A stretch of 64,000 nt of DNA from Brevibacillus sp. DP1.3A (GCF_013284245.2 NZ_CP085876.1:5482001-5546000), one strand, 5' to 3'. Counted from the first letter of the stretch, positions 43,242 to 51,666 are shown. The notes: generated from the sequence alone by a model not told the origin. Numbers and translations: made by a program.

Positions 43242-43628
43242 TTATAGATTATTAACGGACAAACTATAGTTGACAGTTTCACCAAGTCTCAATACTTTAA
43301 GATAATACTTTTGACCAGCCACTACTTCAATATCCATTGGTATCTCCATGAAAGCATTTCGAATATATGTAGTGTCAGAGTCATATAACCCAACGGCTGC
43401 AATCCCAGTTGGTGCTGTAAGTAAAACACGTACTTGTCCAGTTTTGTTAGCTACAAAAACAAAAATATCTTCATCATCACTTTTGTCAACTTGACCTGAA
43501 ATGCTAGCGTCAACCGCCAATGAATTAGCTGTTTCGAAAGTATTGTTCGATTCTGTTTCCGAGCTTGAAGCAAAAGCTGAGGACGATACAGCAAACACAA
43601 GTGTCAATGCTAGTAGAATTTTTTTCAC
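43242..43628 (-). CDS. Small secreted protein with PPC-like beta-sandwich
   Basis: 128 residues. Signal peptide MKKILLALTLVFAVSSSAFA with an AFA cleavage site. The mature part has the hallmarks of the bacterial pre-peptidase C-terminal fold: ETESNNTFETANSLAVD, GQVDKSDDEDIFVFVANKTG and YYLKVLRLGETVNYSLSV. Such domains usually hang on secreted proteases; a free-standing copy is unusual. AATTTTTTTC-rich upstream DNA and GGAGGCAAT before the ATG support expression. Function unknown. Confidence 0.7.
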   Translation of the reverse strand: MKKILLALTLVFAVSSSAFASSSETESNNTFETANSLAVDASISGQVDKSDDEDIFVFVANKTGQVRVLLTAPTGIAAVGLYDSDTTYIRNAFMEIPMDIEVVAGQKYYLKVLRLGETVNYSLSVNNL

Positions 43629-43762
43629 AATGATTGCCTCCTATATTATGGAATAGAACGAATGTACCATTATTTTCAATTTTTGTCAAAATATAAAGTT
43701 TTTTGAATTTATTTGTTGATTTTTGTAAACTATACTGACTTTTTGTCGAAGGATAACAAAAA

Positions 43763-43790
43763 AAGCCCCATCCCCAAAGGGACGGGCCTC
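43763..43790 (-). terminator. Hairpin between the DAACS symporter and the PPC-like gene
   Basis: AAGCCCCATCCC/GGGACGGGCCT with T7 on the minus strand, following the symporter gene. Confidence 0.75.
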
Positions 43791-43818
43791 TTTTCCACAT
43801 ACATCTTTCAAGCAGATT

Positions 43819-44985
43819 TTAAGCCGCTTTCTCCTCGCTCAAACGATCCGTAATCACCGCAATCGCACCATCACCCGTTACGTTACAAGCGGTACCGAAG
43901 CTATCCTGCGCGATGTACAGCGCAATCATCAACGAAGTCAACGTAGTTGTAAATCCGAGCATGGACTCCATCAATCCGAGTGCCGCCATGACTGCTCCGC
44001 CCGGCACACCTGGTGCGGCGATCATCGTTACGCCCAGCATCAAGATGAACGGAAACATCACGCTAAAGGATGTCGTCATGTCATTTAGCATCATGACTGC
44101 CATGGAACAGCTGACAAGCGTAATCGTGCTTCCGGAAAGATGGATCGTCGCACAGAGTGGAACGACGAAATCTGCGATCTTTTCGCTCACACCGTTTTTC
44201 TTGGTTTGATTCAGTGTCACAGGAATGGTGGCCGCAGATGATTGTGTCCCAATCGCGGTAAAGTAAGCGGGAAGCATATTTTTCATCAGCGTGAATGGAT
44301 TTTTGCGTCCCATCTGGCCCGCTACCAAGTACTGCACGAACAGATAGAATAGATGCAAGCCAATAATCATAACGAAAACTTTAACGAACACGGACAAAAT
44401 CATGGTGACTTGTCCACCATAGGTCAGGTTAGAAAATACAGACAGGATATGTAAGGGAAGCAACGGGATAATGACGGAAGCGATCAGCTTCTCTACGATA
44501 TCTCTCAAGTCTACCATCACATTTTGCAGGGCGTTCCCTTTGATGACAGTCGCTCCAAGACCAAGGGTGAAGGCGAGCAACAATGCTGTCATCACACCTA
44601 CAATCGGCGGCATGTCCACGGTAAAGAACGGCTTCACCAGTGCTTTCTCCGGGTTGGCATACTGATTCACCAGTCCACCTACCTCAAGAATGTGTGGAAA
44701 AATACTCGTACTGACCAAATAAGCAAGCGCTCCTGCAAGGATCGTAGACAAGTAAGCAACCCCTGTGGTTATCCCAAGCAAACGCCCTGCCCCTTTGCCC
44801 AGCTCACCAATGCCTGGCGCGATAAATCCAATGATAATCAACGGAATCGCAAATCCGAGGAAATTTCCAAACAGGCCACTAAATGTAGCCAATCCTTTCA
44901 CAACCCAAATCGGCGAAATGGAACCGATCCCGATCCCAAGGACAATGGCGATCAGAATTTTGGGTAGTAAACCTAACTGTTTCAT
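43819..44985 (-). CDS. Dicarboxylate/amino acid:cation symporter (DAACS family)
   Basis: 388 residues with eight helices and two re-entrant hairpins. Family marks: the serine-rich first hairpin FTAIGTQSSAATIPVTL and the second-hairpin region QDSFGTACNVTGDGAIAVI; the Na+-binding motif in helix 7 is LSGSTIT in place of the usual NMDGT, so ion coupling may differ. Shorter than GltP/GltT (about 420), closer to the small sodium:dicarboxylate carriers. Substrate unknown. Own terminator downstream. Confidence 0.85.
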   Translation of the reverse strand: MKQLGLLPKILIAIVLGIGIGSISPIWVVKGLATFSGLFGNFLGFAIPLIIIGFIAPGIGELGKGAGRLLGITTGVAYLSTILAGALAYLVSTSIFPHILEVGGLVNQYANPEKALVKPFFTVDMPPIVGVMTALLLAFTLGLGATVIKGNALQNVMVDLRDIVEKLIASVIIPLLPLHILSVFSNLTYGGQVTMILSVFVKVFVMIIGLHLFYLFVQYLVAGQMGRKNPFTLMKNMLPAYFTAIGTQSSAATIPVTLNQTKKNGVSEKIADFVVPLCATIHLSGSTITLVSCSMAVMMLNDMTTSFSVMFPFILMLGVTMIAAPGVPGGAVMAALGLMESMLGFTTTLTSLMIALYIAQDSFGTACNVTGDGAIAVITDRLSEEKAA

Positions 44986-45135
44986 GACTTGAACCCCCGT
45001 TACGTGTTGGTAAATAATGTCCGCGTGGAATGGACTTTGTCTCTTTTACATGGACGAATGAATATCAAGGTAACACATCCGGGATGTAATTGTCATGAAT
45101 CATAAAAAAGTAATAATATTTAAATTAAAGAAAAA

Positions 45136-45167
45136 CCCCCAAGGAGCGTTGCTTACTCACTCGGGGG
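45136..45167 (-). terminator. Weak terminator of the BtrH-like gene
   Basis: CCCCC/GGGGG with an inner imperfect pairing; the minus strand continues GTTTTTC. Confidence 0.5.
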
Positions 45168-45174
45168 AACGATA

Positions 45175-46107
45175 TTATTTGGTACAAACCGCTTGGCGAA
45201 ATTCTTCTTCGATATCTGTCAGCACGCGCATGGCATCCGCGAGTTCTTTCTCATTCTTTTCTACGGTCAGTGTGTGACAACGTCCGAATTGCTTCGCCTG
45301 CTTCTCTTTGATCGCCGCCAGCTCTGGCTCATGCTTCGAGAAAAATACAGCGAAATCCATCGCTCGCCTCGCCCCTAGCTGGAAAGCAAAATAGGATAAG
45401 TGGCCCATTTCCGCTGGCGAAAGTCCACCTTCATCTTCCATCCGCTTCACTACACGCAAGATCGCTTCCTTTCCGTATAGGATCGAAGGGTTCGGTTCAG
45501 CTGCTGCGCTTTCCTGATAGATCCCTTGGTATAAACGAAGCGCATTTGCAACCAGCTCCTCCTCCGTCGGACTACCTACACGCTTTGGTGCAGTCCAATA
45601 ATGATAGGAAAAGAGGCTATCAAAGATTTTCTCAGCCTTCCACGCCAAGACAAACTGAGACAACGGCAGGCTGACAAAAGGAAAACCTGCGGGATCATGC
45701 ACGTAGATCGCTTGATCATCCATCTCGTACGCAAGAACAAAATGATCAGCACCTCCCAAGTACTGAGCATTTGGGTTATACGTCAGGTAGCCCATATCAA
45801 GCGGTCCGAGTAACACGGGTCCCTTTTCCAAATCGCGCCGTAATTCTGCCAACGGTGGCTCGCCCTCTGCATCTCCTGATCTTTCCGTCCAACGAAAACC
45901 AAGCAGTTCTAGCGCATGACTGACACCACGGTCAGGAATCACTTGTCCGAAATAAATGACTTTTTGCTCCTCATACCAGATGGCTCCGACTCCTACACCG
46001 GAAAGTACCTCGAGTACAGCAGGCGCTACCTTCTCCCCAATTGTCTCCAAAAGCATTGATGATGAATTTGCGTAGCAGTAGTGGCCACTTCCCATATAAG
46101 ATAGCAT
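45175..46107 (-). CDS. BtrH N-terminal-domain-like protein
   Basis: 310 residues from the ATG after GAGGGAGAAAG. An N-terminal Cys-containing block (YMGSGHYCYANSSSMLLETI), then GVGVGAIWYEE and GPLDMGYLTYNP, then a His (GGADHFVLAYEMDD) and Asp (VHDPAGFPFVSLPL): the Cys/His/Asp order of C39-like cysteine proteases and of BtrH, the butirosin acyl-transfer enzyme. The C-terminal half is helical. No biosynthetic gene cluster is visible, so the role is open: acyl transfer or amide hydrolysis. Situated 93 bp after an APH-like kinase gene on the same strand. Confidence 0.6.
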   Translation of the reverse strand: MLSYMGSGHYCYANSSSMLLETIGEKVAPAVLEVLSGVGVGAIWYEEQKVIYFGQVIPDRGVSHALELLGFRWTERSGDAEGEPPLAELRRDLEKGPVLLGPLDMGYLTYNPNAQYLGGADHFVLAYEMDDQAIYVHDPAGFPFVSLPLSQFVLAWKAEKIFDSLFSYHYWTAPKRVGSPTEEELVANALRLYQGIYQESAAAEPNPSILYGKEAILRVVKRMEDEGGLSPAEMGHLSYFAFQLGARRAMDFAVFFSKHEPELAAIKEKQAKQFGRCHTLTVEKNEKELADAMRVLTDIEEEFRQAVCTK

Positions 46108-46200
46108 GCTTTCTCCCTCTTTCTCGTCAATGTATGGCTTACCTATCATTGACTTCGGGTCGCATGTTTTTCTGACAACGCTTTGCAAAATACTTCTCGT

Positions 46201-47178
46201 TTACGCGAAAAATTTTTTGAAAAACTCCATCTTCTCATTCACAAAAGCATCATCCGATTCGCTACTACCCATGATATGAGGATCATGCATGCACAGCCCC
46301 ATTAGCCACAATTGGCGAATGCCTGTCATAAGCGACACCGCAGCCTGATCGTTTCCAGATAAGGGACGAACCTCGGTATATCCTTTTAGGAAAGCACTCC
46401 ATAGCGATTCCACCAGTTCGTCATCTTCTTCGATCAATATTCGGCTCAGCTTGAAAGCGGCTAGATCATACGCCCGCCAGCCATATCCGCACAGGTCGAA
46501 ATCAAAGTGGGTACAGGTGTTGTCCTCGCAAAAATTCGTATTAAAATTCCCTTGAAGGTCTCCGTGGCAAATCCCCCAGTCTAGTCCCGCACGGATATGC
46601 TCGTTCAGCTTGGCTTCCAGCTCAATCGCCAGCTTTTGGAGAAATTGAAAATCCTCCTTCCGATGCTGCAGACGTGCCTCGATGATCGCTAACGGGCGAT
46701 GAATCAACGTCTTGGCATCCCACACCTCGCGAGCTTGTTGTGTGGAAAAACCTTCTGCTTTGACATGCAACTCAGCAACGGTTCTGCCAAACCGTGCGCT
46801 CAGTTCCTCGCTATCGATCTCTTGCTCCTTGCCACAGGCATAAGTGAACAGCGTGCCAAAGCGATTGCCTTCTGCTGCTTGCAGTCTCAAGACATGCTTT
46901 CCTGAGCCGTCCGCAATTGGCACAGAAACCGATACTCCTTGTCTGTTCAAATGAAGCAACAGCTCCATCTCGAACGCGACTGCTGCTTCCTCTGTTCGCC
47001 AATCACTGCGATACAGCCTGAATATTCGTTTTTGATCGATTGTCTCCACGAGGTACGTATCGTTCATGCCTCGAAGCATGTAGTGTACCGTTTGTATTTG
47101 TTCGGTTGGATATGCTTCCTGAAGTACTTTCTGTAATGCTTTTTCACAGATGGTTGAGTAGACGACGGGTAAATGCAT
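46201..47178 (-). CDS. Aminoglycoside phosphotransferase (APH) family kinase
   Basis: About 325 residues. Choline-kinase/APH fold: GMNDTYLVETIDQKRIFRLY near the N-terminus, catalytic loop WGICHGDLQGNFNTNF at about 200 (Brenner motif HGDxxxxN) and FDFDLCGYGWRAYDLA as the metal-binding Asp block. Closest in pattern to homoserine kinase II/YtmP-like and self-styled APH enzymes, so a small-molecule kinase; resistance is not implied. Two ATGs are possible (47184 or 47178); the second has the better spacing from AAGGAG. Confidence 0.8.
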   Translation of the reverse strand: MHLPVVYSTICEKALQKVLQEAYPTEQIQTVHYMLRGMNDTYLVETIDQKRIFRLYRSDWRTEEAAVAFEMELLLHLNRQGVSVSVPIADGSGKHVLRLQAAEGNRFGTLFTYACGKEQEIDSEELSARFGRTVAELHVKAEGFSTQQAREVWDAKTLIHRPLAIIEARLQHRKEDFQFLQKLAIELEAKLNEHIRAGLDWGICHGDLQGNFNTNFCEDNTCTHFDFDLCGYGWRAYDLAAFKLSRILIEEDDELVESLWSAFLKGYTEVRPLSGNDQAAVSLMTGIRQLWLMGLCMHDPHIMGSSESDDAFVNEKMEFFKKFFA

Positions 47179-47263
47179 AGTCATGCTGCTCCTTTTTGCT
47201 AAGTATTAGTAAGTTATTATGGAAGACGTGTGATTGGGGAAAAGGACACTGCAAGTAAAAAAG

Positions 47264-47294
47264 GACCTTGAAGGGCTAAAGGCCGATCAAGGTC
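47264..47294 (-). terminator. Terminator of the BhlA unit
   Basis: GACCTTGA/TCAAGGTC with an inner GGC/GCC pair; the minus strand continues CCTTTTTTACTTG. Confidence 0.8.
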
Positions 47295-47422
47295 TGGTAC
47301 AGGCTGCAACGATTTGTCCCCCCTTGCTGAATAAGCTCTTCAAGGAATCGGGCAACATAAGTAATGGATTCGTATTCGTATTCGTCACGCTCATCAGAAG
47401 GTTTGATGTCAAAAAGCGTTAT
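47276..47422 (-). CDS. Possible small acidic protein after bhlA-like gene, no standard start
   Basis: Open frame of about 48 codons from around ATA 47420-47422 to TAG 47276-47278, overlapping the end of the holin-like gene and ending just before the terminator. It reads TLFDIKPSDERDEYEYESIT then YVARFLEELIQQGG, which looks like genuine protein. No ATG, GTG or TTG starts the frame at a suitable place; ATA or an upstream ATT, or translational coupling, would be needed. Could be the second gene of the BhlA unit, or a remnant. Confidence 0.35.
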   Translation of the reverse strand: MTLFDIKPSDERDEYEYESITYVARFLEELIQQGGTNRCSLYQTLIGL

Positions 47423-47613
47423 TTCTTCACTTTTCCTTTGATCTCGCGCAATTCCTCGAGGATCAGATCATATTTGTCGCTGTATTTGTCCAACAAGTCT
47501 TGTAAGCGCCCCTCGCGCTCGCGATTTGCTTTCATAATATAAAACAACAACCAGACAAACAAAGCAGCAAATGGCCCTTGCTGAAGTAATACGGTTGTTA
47601 CTTGATCTTCCAT
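47419..47613 (-). CDS. bhlA: BhlA/UviB-like holin-like protein
   Basis: 64 residues: one N-terminal membrane helix (GPFAALFVWLLFYIMK) and a charged coiled tail (NREREGRLQDLLDKYSDKYD; EELREIKGKVKK), the layout and length of BhlA/UviB holin-like bacteriocin proteins of Bacillus and Clostridium. Such proteins form membrane pores, often in prophage lysis modules. AAGGGGAGATC precedes the ATG. Divergent from an XRE repressor gene, which may control it; no phage structural genes are present here. Confidence 0.82.
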   Translation of the reverse strand: MEDQVTTVLLQQGPFAALFVWLLFYIMKANREREGRLQDLLDKYSDKYDLILEELREIKGKVKK

Positions 47614-47793
47614 GTTTGATCTCCCCTTTTGTCACTGTACAGAACGAGTGTTCCTGCACCGTCCTTATCTGTATTTTGTACAAAAGGCTTGTACATAATT
47701 CGTTGAAAACAAAATTAATATCCATACTTTTCTTTTTCCCTCTCATTTAGTACAATAAATTTGTACATCCTCATAGGAAGGACTGGCACGCTC

Positions 47794-48240
47794 ATGCTAT
47801 CTCAGCGCTTACGCACAGCTCGTAAGACAAAAGGTCTGACCCAGGAAGAGTTGGCAGAGCATGTCTGCACGACCAAGGGGACGATCAGTAACTACGAGAA
47901 CAACCACAGCACACCACCGAATGACATGCTACGGCAATTGGCTGATGTGCTGGACGTCACAACCGATTGGTTGTTGGGCCGCACAGATGAAGTCACAGCC
48001 TATATCCTCCCCGCAACTGAGCAGACAAATCAACGTTCGTTGGACGAGCTCTTGCAGGAAAAGATCGATGACCCAGACGACTACTATTTCCTAGACGGGT
48101 ATCTGGACGCTTCAGAAGAGGAGAAAAAAGAAATTCGCCGCTACTGGTACGACTTGAAGAAACAGTGGAAAGTCCGTAAAGTACGCGAGGAACGACCTCC
48201 GTCTTTGTTTGACATCACGGAAGACATCAAAAAAAAATAA
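47794..48240 (+). CDS. XRE-family HTH repressor (ImmR-like)
   Basis: 148 residues from the ATG following AGGAAGGAC. N-terminal Cro/CI HTH: LRTARKTKGLTQEELAEHVC, then TTKGTISNYENNHSTPPNDM and LADVLDVTTDWLLGRTDE. The C-terminal part is acidic and helical (FLDGYLDASEEEKKEIRRYW). First of three consecutive genes with ImmA and an S24-like protein, and divergent from bhlA. In ICEBs1-like switches ImmA cleaves such a repressor. Confidence 0.88.
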   Translation: MLSQRLRTARKTKGLTQEELAEHVCTTKGTISNYENNHSTPPNDMLRQLADVLDVTTDWLLGRTDEVTAYILPATEQTNQRSLDELLQEKIDDPDDYYFLDGYLDASEEEKKEIRRYWYDLKKQWKVRKVREERPPSLFDITEDIKKK

Positions 48241-48318
48241 AAATAACCCCAGTGCGGGGTTTTCTTTTCAGCACAAAGCAGAACGTACGTTCCTCACCAT
48301 TCATTTAGGAGGTCCTTG

Positions 48319-48843
48319 ATGCTTCACTCCCTTTTGAAAGAAATCTGCGAACCGCAAACATGGCTCGAGAGTCGCGTGTACTTGTTGCTTCAGCATCACG
48401 GCATCGACCAGCCCGAACAAATCGATCTGCATCTGCTGTGCGAAACGTACGGCATCGAGATCCATCGCATTTGCGGCAGGAGTCGTGCACACGCGCATCC
48501 CTTTTCTCCGGGACGTTATGTCATTGCGGTGGACGAGCGACTCGATCCAGCTACCCAGCGGGTTAAAATCGCGCATGAGCTTGGACATTTGCTCCTTCAT
48601 GAAGGCATTCAGCCCCAAAGCAGCGAATGGATGATTGACTGGCAAGAATCGCAGGCGAATCATTTTGCCGAGCATTTGCTGCTCCCCATCTACATGATGA
48701 GCCCCCTGCTTGCCGATTGCTCGCGATACAACGCTCCGGCTATGTTGGCTCAGCGCTTTCAGGTGCCGATGCCTCTTGCTCGCGCCCGTTTTGAGCGCAT
48801 ACTGAGCCGACTGTATGCCAAAGGCTTTCCCGTCTATGGATAA
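48319..48843 (+). CDS. immA: ImmA/IrrE family metallo-endopeptidase
   Basis: 174 residues. Zinc site KIAHELGHLLLHEG at about 82-95 (HExxH) and the downstream Glu in QANHFAEHLLLP; C-terminal region AMLAQRFQVPMPLARARFERIL. Family members cleave XRE/DdrO repressors after a stress signal. ATG preferred over the TTG directly before it, with AGGAGGTCCTTG upstream. Its predicted substrate is the repressor encoded just upstream. Confidence 0.9.
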   Translation: MLHSLLKEICEPQTWLESRVYLLLQHHGIDQPEQIDLHLLCETYGIEIHRICGRSRAHAHPFSPGRYVIAVDERLDPATQRVKIAHELGHLLLHEGIQPQSSEWMIDWQESQANHFAEHLLLPIYMMSPLLADCSRYNAPAMLAQRFQVPMPLARARFERILSRLYAKGFPVYG

Positions 48844-48877
48844 ATTAAGACGCTAGTTATGAAGGAGGCGATACCTG

Positions 48878-49276
48878 ATGAAACGAGTCTTTATTGCCGG
48901 AGATGCATACACGACTCATTTTTTTGATCTCGCCTTGGACCAAGACGAGGAGCTGTCGCTGTTACCCTCCTTGCAGGTAGCCAGCTATCACGTGGCCCGC
49001 TTTGCTCTCATCATGCGAGATGATGGCCTTCGTGGTCTCGGTATTTTTCCCGGAGATGCTCTCTTGATCGCAGACTTTTCGATGGAGCCTGTAAAAGACA
49101 GACCTGTGTTGATCCGACAGGAGGGGCAGTTTCTTGTGCGCATCGCAGCAGACGTCAATCCATTGGAATGTCTGTTTACAACCACACGCGAGCAAGACAC
49201 CCCCATGCTACTCCCCTCGGAAAACATTCGCATTACAGGTGTTGTATCTGGTATTATTCCACGTTCATCATCGTAA
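48878..49276 (+). CDS. S24/LexA-like domain protein without catalytic Ser-Lys
   Basis: 132 residues. The core MRDDGLRGLGIFPGDALLIA matches the LexA/UmuD strand-turn (SMxxxGIxxGDLLxV), but the nucleophile Ser position is Gly, and the general-base Lys region reads FLVRIAADVNPLE with no Lys. It is thus predicted to fold like an S24 peptidase without activity, perhaps as a sensor or antirepressor. GAAGGAGGCG precedes the ATG; 34 bp after immA. The 3' end overlaps a convergent hydrolase gene by 23 bp. Confidence 0.65.
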   Translation: MKRVFIAGDAYTTHFFDLALDQDEELSLLPSLQVASYHVARFALIMRDDGLRGLGIFPGDALLIADFSMEPVKDRPVLIRQEGQFLVRIAADVNPLECLFTTTREQDTPMLLPSENIRITGVVSGIIPRSSS

Positions 49277-50006
49277 CCTCATTAAGCAGCCAATCCTTGA
49301 TTGCTGCCACTGTTTGCTGCCACTGCTCCTGCGGGGTAATGGCAGCAGGCTGGTCGCCCTCCTGCGATCCATAGCTTCCGAACTGGGAGTGATTCCCCCC
49401 TTCTATGGACATGTACACAGTACGATCGGGCAAATATTGCTTGCTCTCCATAAACCTTTCCATATTGATCACTCCATCGCGAGACCCGAGCAAAGACAGC
49501 ACAGGCAAATTCACCTTCTTCAAGTTCCCCTGACTATTCGGATACGCTCCCAGTAAAAACACGCCGTTGATTCGGTCCGGGTGGTTTGCTGCGAATTGAG
49601 CTGCCATAGTACCACCAAGCGAATGTCCTCCGATGACAAACGTTTTATTCGGGTACGCCTTCAATACTTGTGTGGCTCGCGTCATATCACTTACAGCCAA
49701 ATTCAGCGGCATTCGTGCGAGAAAAACATGGTAGCCGGAGCCTGCCAAAGCACGGGCAATCGGTGCATAGCTCTCCGGTTTGACAAGTGCTCCCGGATAT
49801 AAGATGAGTCCCGGTTCGCGTGACTCCCCGCCTTGGAAAATAATCCAGTCATTCGTATCCATGACCGTAATCCCCTCACCGCCTTGCATGGCCGTTAACG
49901 CTGCCTGATCGGGCTGATATGGCTGCAAATACCATATAGCCAGACAAATCGCCCCAAGTGTCACCAATACGAGTGCCTGAAACCATTTTTTGCGCGCTTG
50001 ACTCAT
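49254..50006 (-). CDS. Membrane-anchored alpha/beta hydrolase
   Basis: 250 residues from the ATG after GAGGTGGGTAGG. An N-terminal anchor (WFQALVLVTLGAICLAIWYL) and an alpha/beta-hydrolase_5-like domain: GLILYPGALVKPESYAPIAR (oxyanion loop), VIGGHSLGGTMAA (Ser nucleophile), LLGSRDGVI (Asp) and EGGNHSQFGSYG (His). Faces outside if the anchor inserts as a signal anchor. Substrate unknown. Confidence 0.85.
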   Translation of the reverse strand: MSQARKKWFQALVLVTLGAICLAIWYLQPYQPDQAALTAMQGGEGITVMDTNDWIIFQGGESREPGLILYPGALVKPESYAPIARALAGSGYHVFLARMPLNLAVSDMTRATQVLKAYPNKTFVIGGHSLGGTMAAQFAANHPDRINGVFLLGAYPNSQGNLKKVNLPVLSLLGSRDGVINMERFMESKQYLPDRTVYMSIEGGNHSQFGSYGSQEGDQPAAITPQEQWQQTVAAIKDWLLNEVTMMNVE

Positions 50007-50068
50007 CCTACCCACCTCGTTTCCGTTCCCATGTATATGCTACTTATTATGTCTCAAACATAGAAAAA

Positions 50069-50094
50069 ACCGTCAGAGACAAAATCCCGACGGT
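50069..50094 (-). terminator. Terminator of the CGNR protein gene
   Basis: ACCGTC/GACGGT stem with T6 on the minus strand (GGTTTTTTC). Confidence 0.7.
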
Positions 50095-50111
50095 CTTTGG
50101 TTAAGGCTCCA

Positions 50112-50669
50112 TTAACCTTTTTCCTTCTGCCGCTCACGAAAACGGCGCACCTTCATCAGGTTTCCGCACATTTTGTCATCACACCAGCGGCGCACCCGGT
50201 TGCGGCTTTCATCATAAAACACCCAGCGGCAATCCTCGTTGTCACATATTTTGATTCGCTCCAGATGCTGTGGGGCAAGCAACTCCGCGAAAGAAGCTGC
50301 AATTTGTGCCATGACGAGTGACCATCCCTCTGCTTGGCTGGATTGCTTTTGCCTGTAGCCGCCCTCCTCATCTACATACAACACCTGCGTATGAAAAGGA
50401 GCGAGAGCCAACACTTTGTTCAATTCCACAAGGTCCTCCTCTTGGAATCGGTCTCCACGGATTACGGCCTCTAGCATACGTCTCAAACGCTCCCGCAATT
50501 GCAAAAGAGACGCGGCACACGCCTCATTCATCGGCAGCGGTGCGGTTAGCTTGTATGTCTGCAAAAAGGATGACAGCCATTCCTCTTTCTCCAGACGATT
50601 TTCCCCACGACCAGAACCGCGCCAATCCCGCCAATCACTATTTAAAAAATCGATACAAAGCCAGTCCAT
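50112..50669 (-). CDS. CGNR zinc-finger protein (ABATE-type stress regulator)
   Basis: 185 residues from the ATG behind AGGAGAGTTG. N-terminal helical domain (DWLCIDFLNSDWRDWRG; LLQLRERLRRMLEAVIRGD), and C-terminal CGNR finger: ICDNEDCRWVFYDESRNRVR then WCDDKMCGNLMKVRRFRER, with four Cys and MCGN in place of the canonical CGNR tetrad. Family members are predicted transcription factors linked to stress or antibiotic response. Confidence 0.85.
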   Translation of the reverse strand: MDWLCIDFLNSDWRDWRGSGRGENRLEKEEWLSSFLQTYKLTAPLPMNEACAASLLQLRERLRRMLEAVIRGDRFQEEDLVELNKVLALAPFHTQVLYVDEEGGYRQKQSSQAEGWSLVMAQIAASFAELLAPQHLERIKICDNEDCRWVFYDESRNRVRRWCDDKMCGNLMKVRRFRERQKEKG

Positions 50670-50837
50670 GTCATCAACTCTCCTGACGAAACCCTTCATT
50701 TTTCTCTCTTGTATGACCATACAGGATATGGTAGTCTTTATTTGTAACTATCGTAATTGAATTAACTGGTTACACAATCATTTCTTACAGCTATTATAGC
50801 GTTTCATCAATCTGTTTCACAGACGAGGAGGAAGCGT

Positions 50838-51332
50838 ATGAATCGGAAGGAATTGCTTTTGCACGGTTGGGAATGTGCCTATGACAAGGAAGACTGGTAT
50901 CCACCCTTAAAAGAAGCGCTTGCCGGAGTATCAGTAGCGGAGGCATGCTGGCGCCCTGTGGGAGAAGCAGCCAACACAATCTGGGAAAACGTCAGCCACC
51001 TGCTTTATTACAAAGAACGCCTGTTGCATCGTCTTTTGGGCACCGAATTTCCTGGCTCCGCTGTGACGAACGATGATACCTTCACCCCATCCGGTGGTCC
51101 AGATGACGAAGACGCTTGGCAAGCTACCCTCTTGCGAATGGAAAGCGTCCATCACCACATTCATGAAAAGCTTTCCTTGCTGACGGATGAAGAGTTAAAC
51201 CAGATGGCTACCTATAAACCCATTTACCAGGCCGTAATGAGTCTTGTCTTGCATGATGCGTTTCATACGGGACAAATCGTCCAAATTCGCAAGCTGCAAG
51301 GCTCCTGGCCTGCCAGACGTTCATTTGAATAA
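50838..51332 (+). CDS. DinB family protein
   Basis: 164 residues, four-helix bundle with the three metal-binding histidines recognisable in WENVSHLLYYKERL, RMESVHHHIHEKL and LHDAFHTGQIVQIR. Members are putative thiol-dependent enzymes or stress proteins, unrelated to DNA polymerase IV. GAGGAGGAAGCG precedes the ATG. Confidence 0.88.
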   Translation: MNRKELLLHGWECAYDKEDWYPPLKEALAGVSVAEACWRPVGEAANTIWENVSHLLYYKERLLHRLLGTEFPGSAVTNDDTFTPSGGPDDEDAWQATLLRMESVHHHIHEKLSLLTDEELNQMATYKPIYQAVMSLVLHDAFHTGQIVQIRKLQGSWPARRSFE

Positions 51333-51415
51333 CAAAATTTCACATTGATTAATCCCGAACAATCCTTTATAGTTGTTAAATCACATAATTTCATACATGT
51401 TATCCTCATCTTTCA

Positions 51416-51620
51416 CGGTGGGGATAGAGGTCGCGGCTTTTATATCATCCTGTACGAGATTCAGAGAAAATCAATGACTCCAGGTAAGGAAAATCCGCCG
51501 AAGCTCATATCGCGTCTCTGTGCGATTGGGTTGGGGCTGTACTCGAAAGAGGCAGAACTGTCACGTTTGCATGCCAAGCAAACGTGGTGAGCTATCTTCA
51601 GTGAAGGCTTGGTGGGGATT
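51416..51620 (+). promoter_or_regulatory. Lysine riboswitch (L box) upstream of lysP
   Basis: Contains the class blocks in order: GATAGAGGTCGCGGC, AGAGAAAA, GGTAAGGAAAATCCGCCGAAG, GGGGCTGTACTCGAAAGAGG, AGAACTGTCACG, the CAAACGTGGTGAGCTATC closing strand and CAGTGA. It is followed by a terminator and a lysine-permease-like gene. Known mechanism: lysine binding favours the terminator, shutting off uptake. Confidence 0.88.
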
Positions 51621-51627
51621 GGATGAT

Positions 51628-51666
51628 ACCGCCCTATGCCATTTTTTTGGCTATGGCGGTTTTTTA
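51628..51666 (+). terminator. Expression-platform terminator of the lysine riboswitch
   Basis: ACCGCC/GGCGGT outer stem with TATGCC/GGCTATG inside, T6 tail; 50 bp before the lysP start. Confidence 0.85.

Noticed and set aside
47419..49276. A prophage
   Set aside because: Only a holin-like gene and a repressor-protease module are present; there are no integrase, terminase, capsid or tail genes in the surroundings.
51345..51590. Open frames over the lysine riboswitch
   Set aside because: They are chance frames across structured leader RNA with no start signals.
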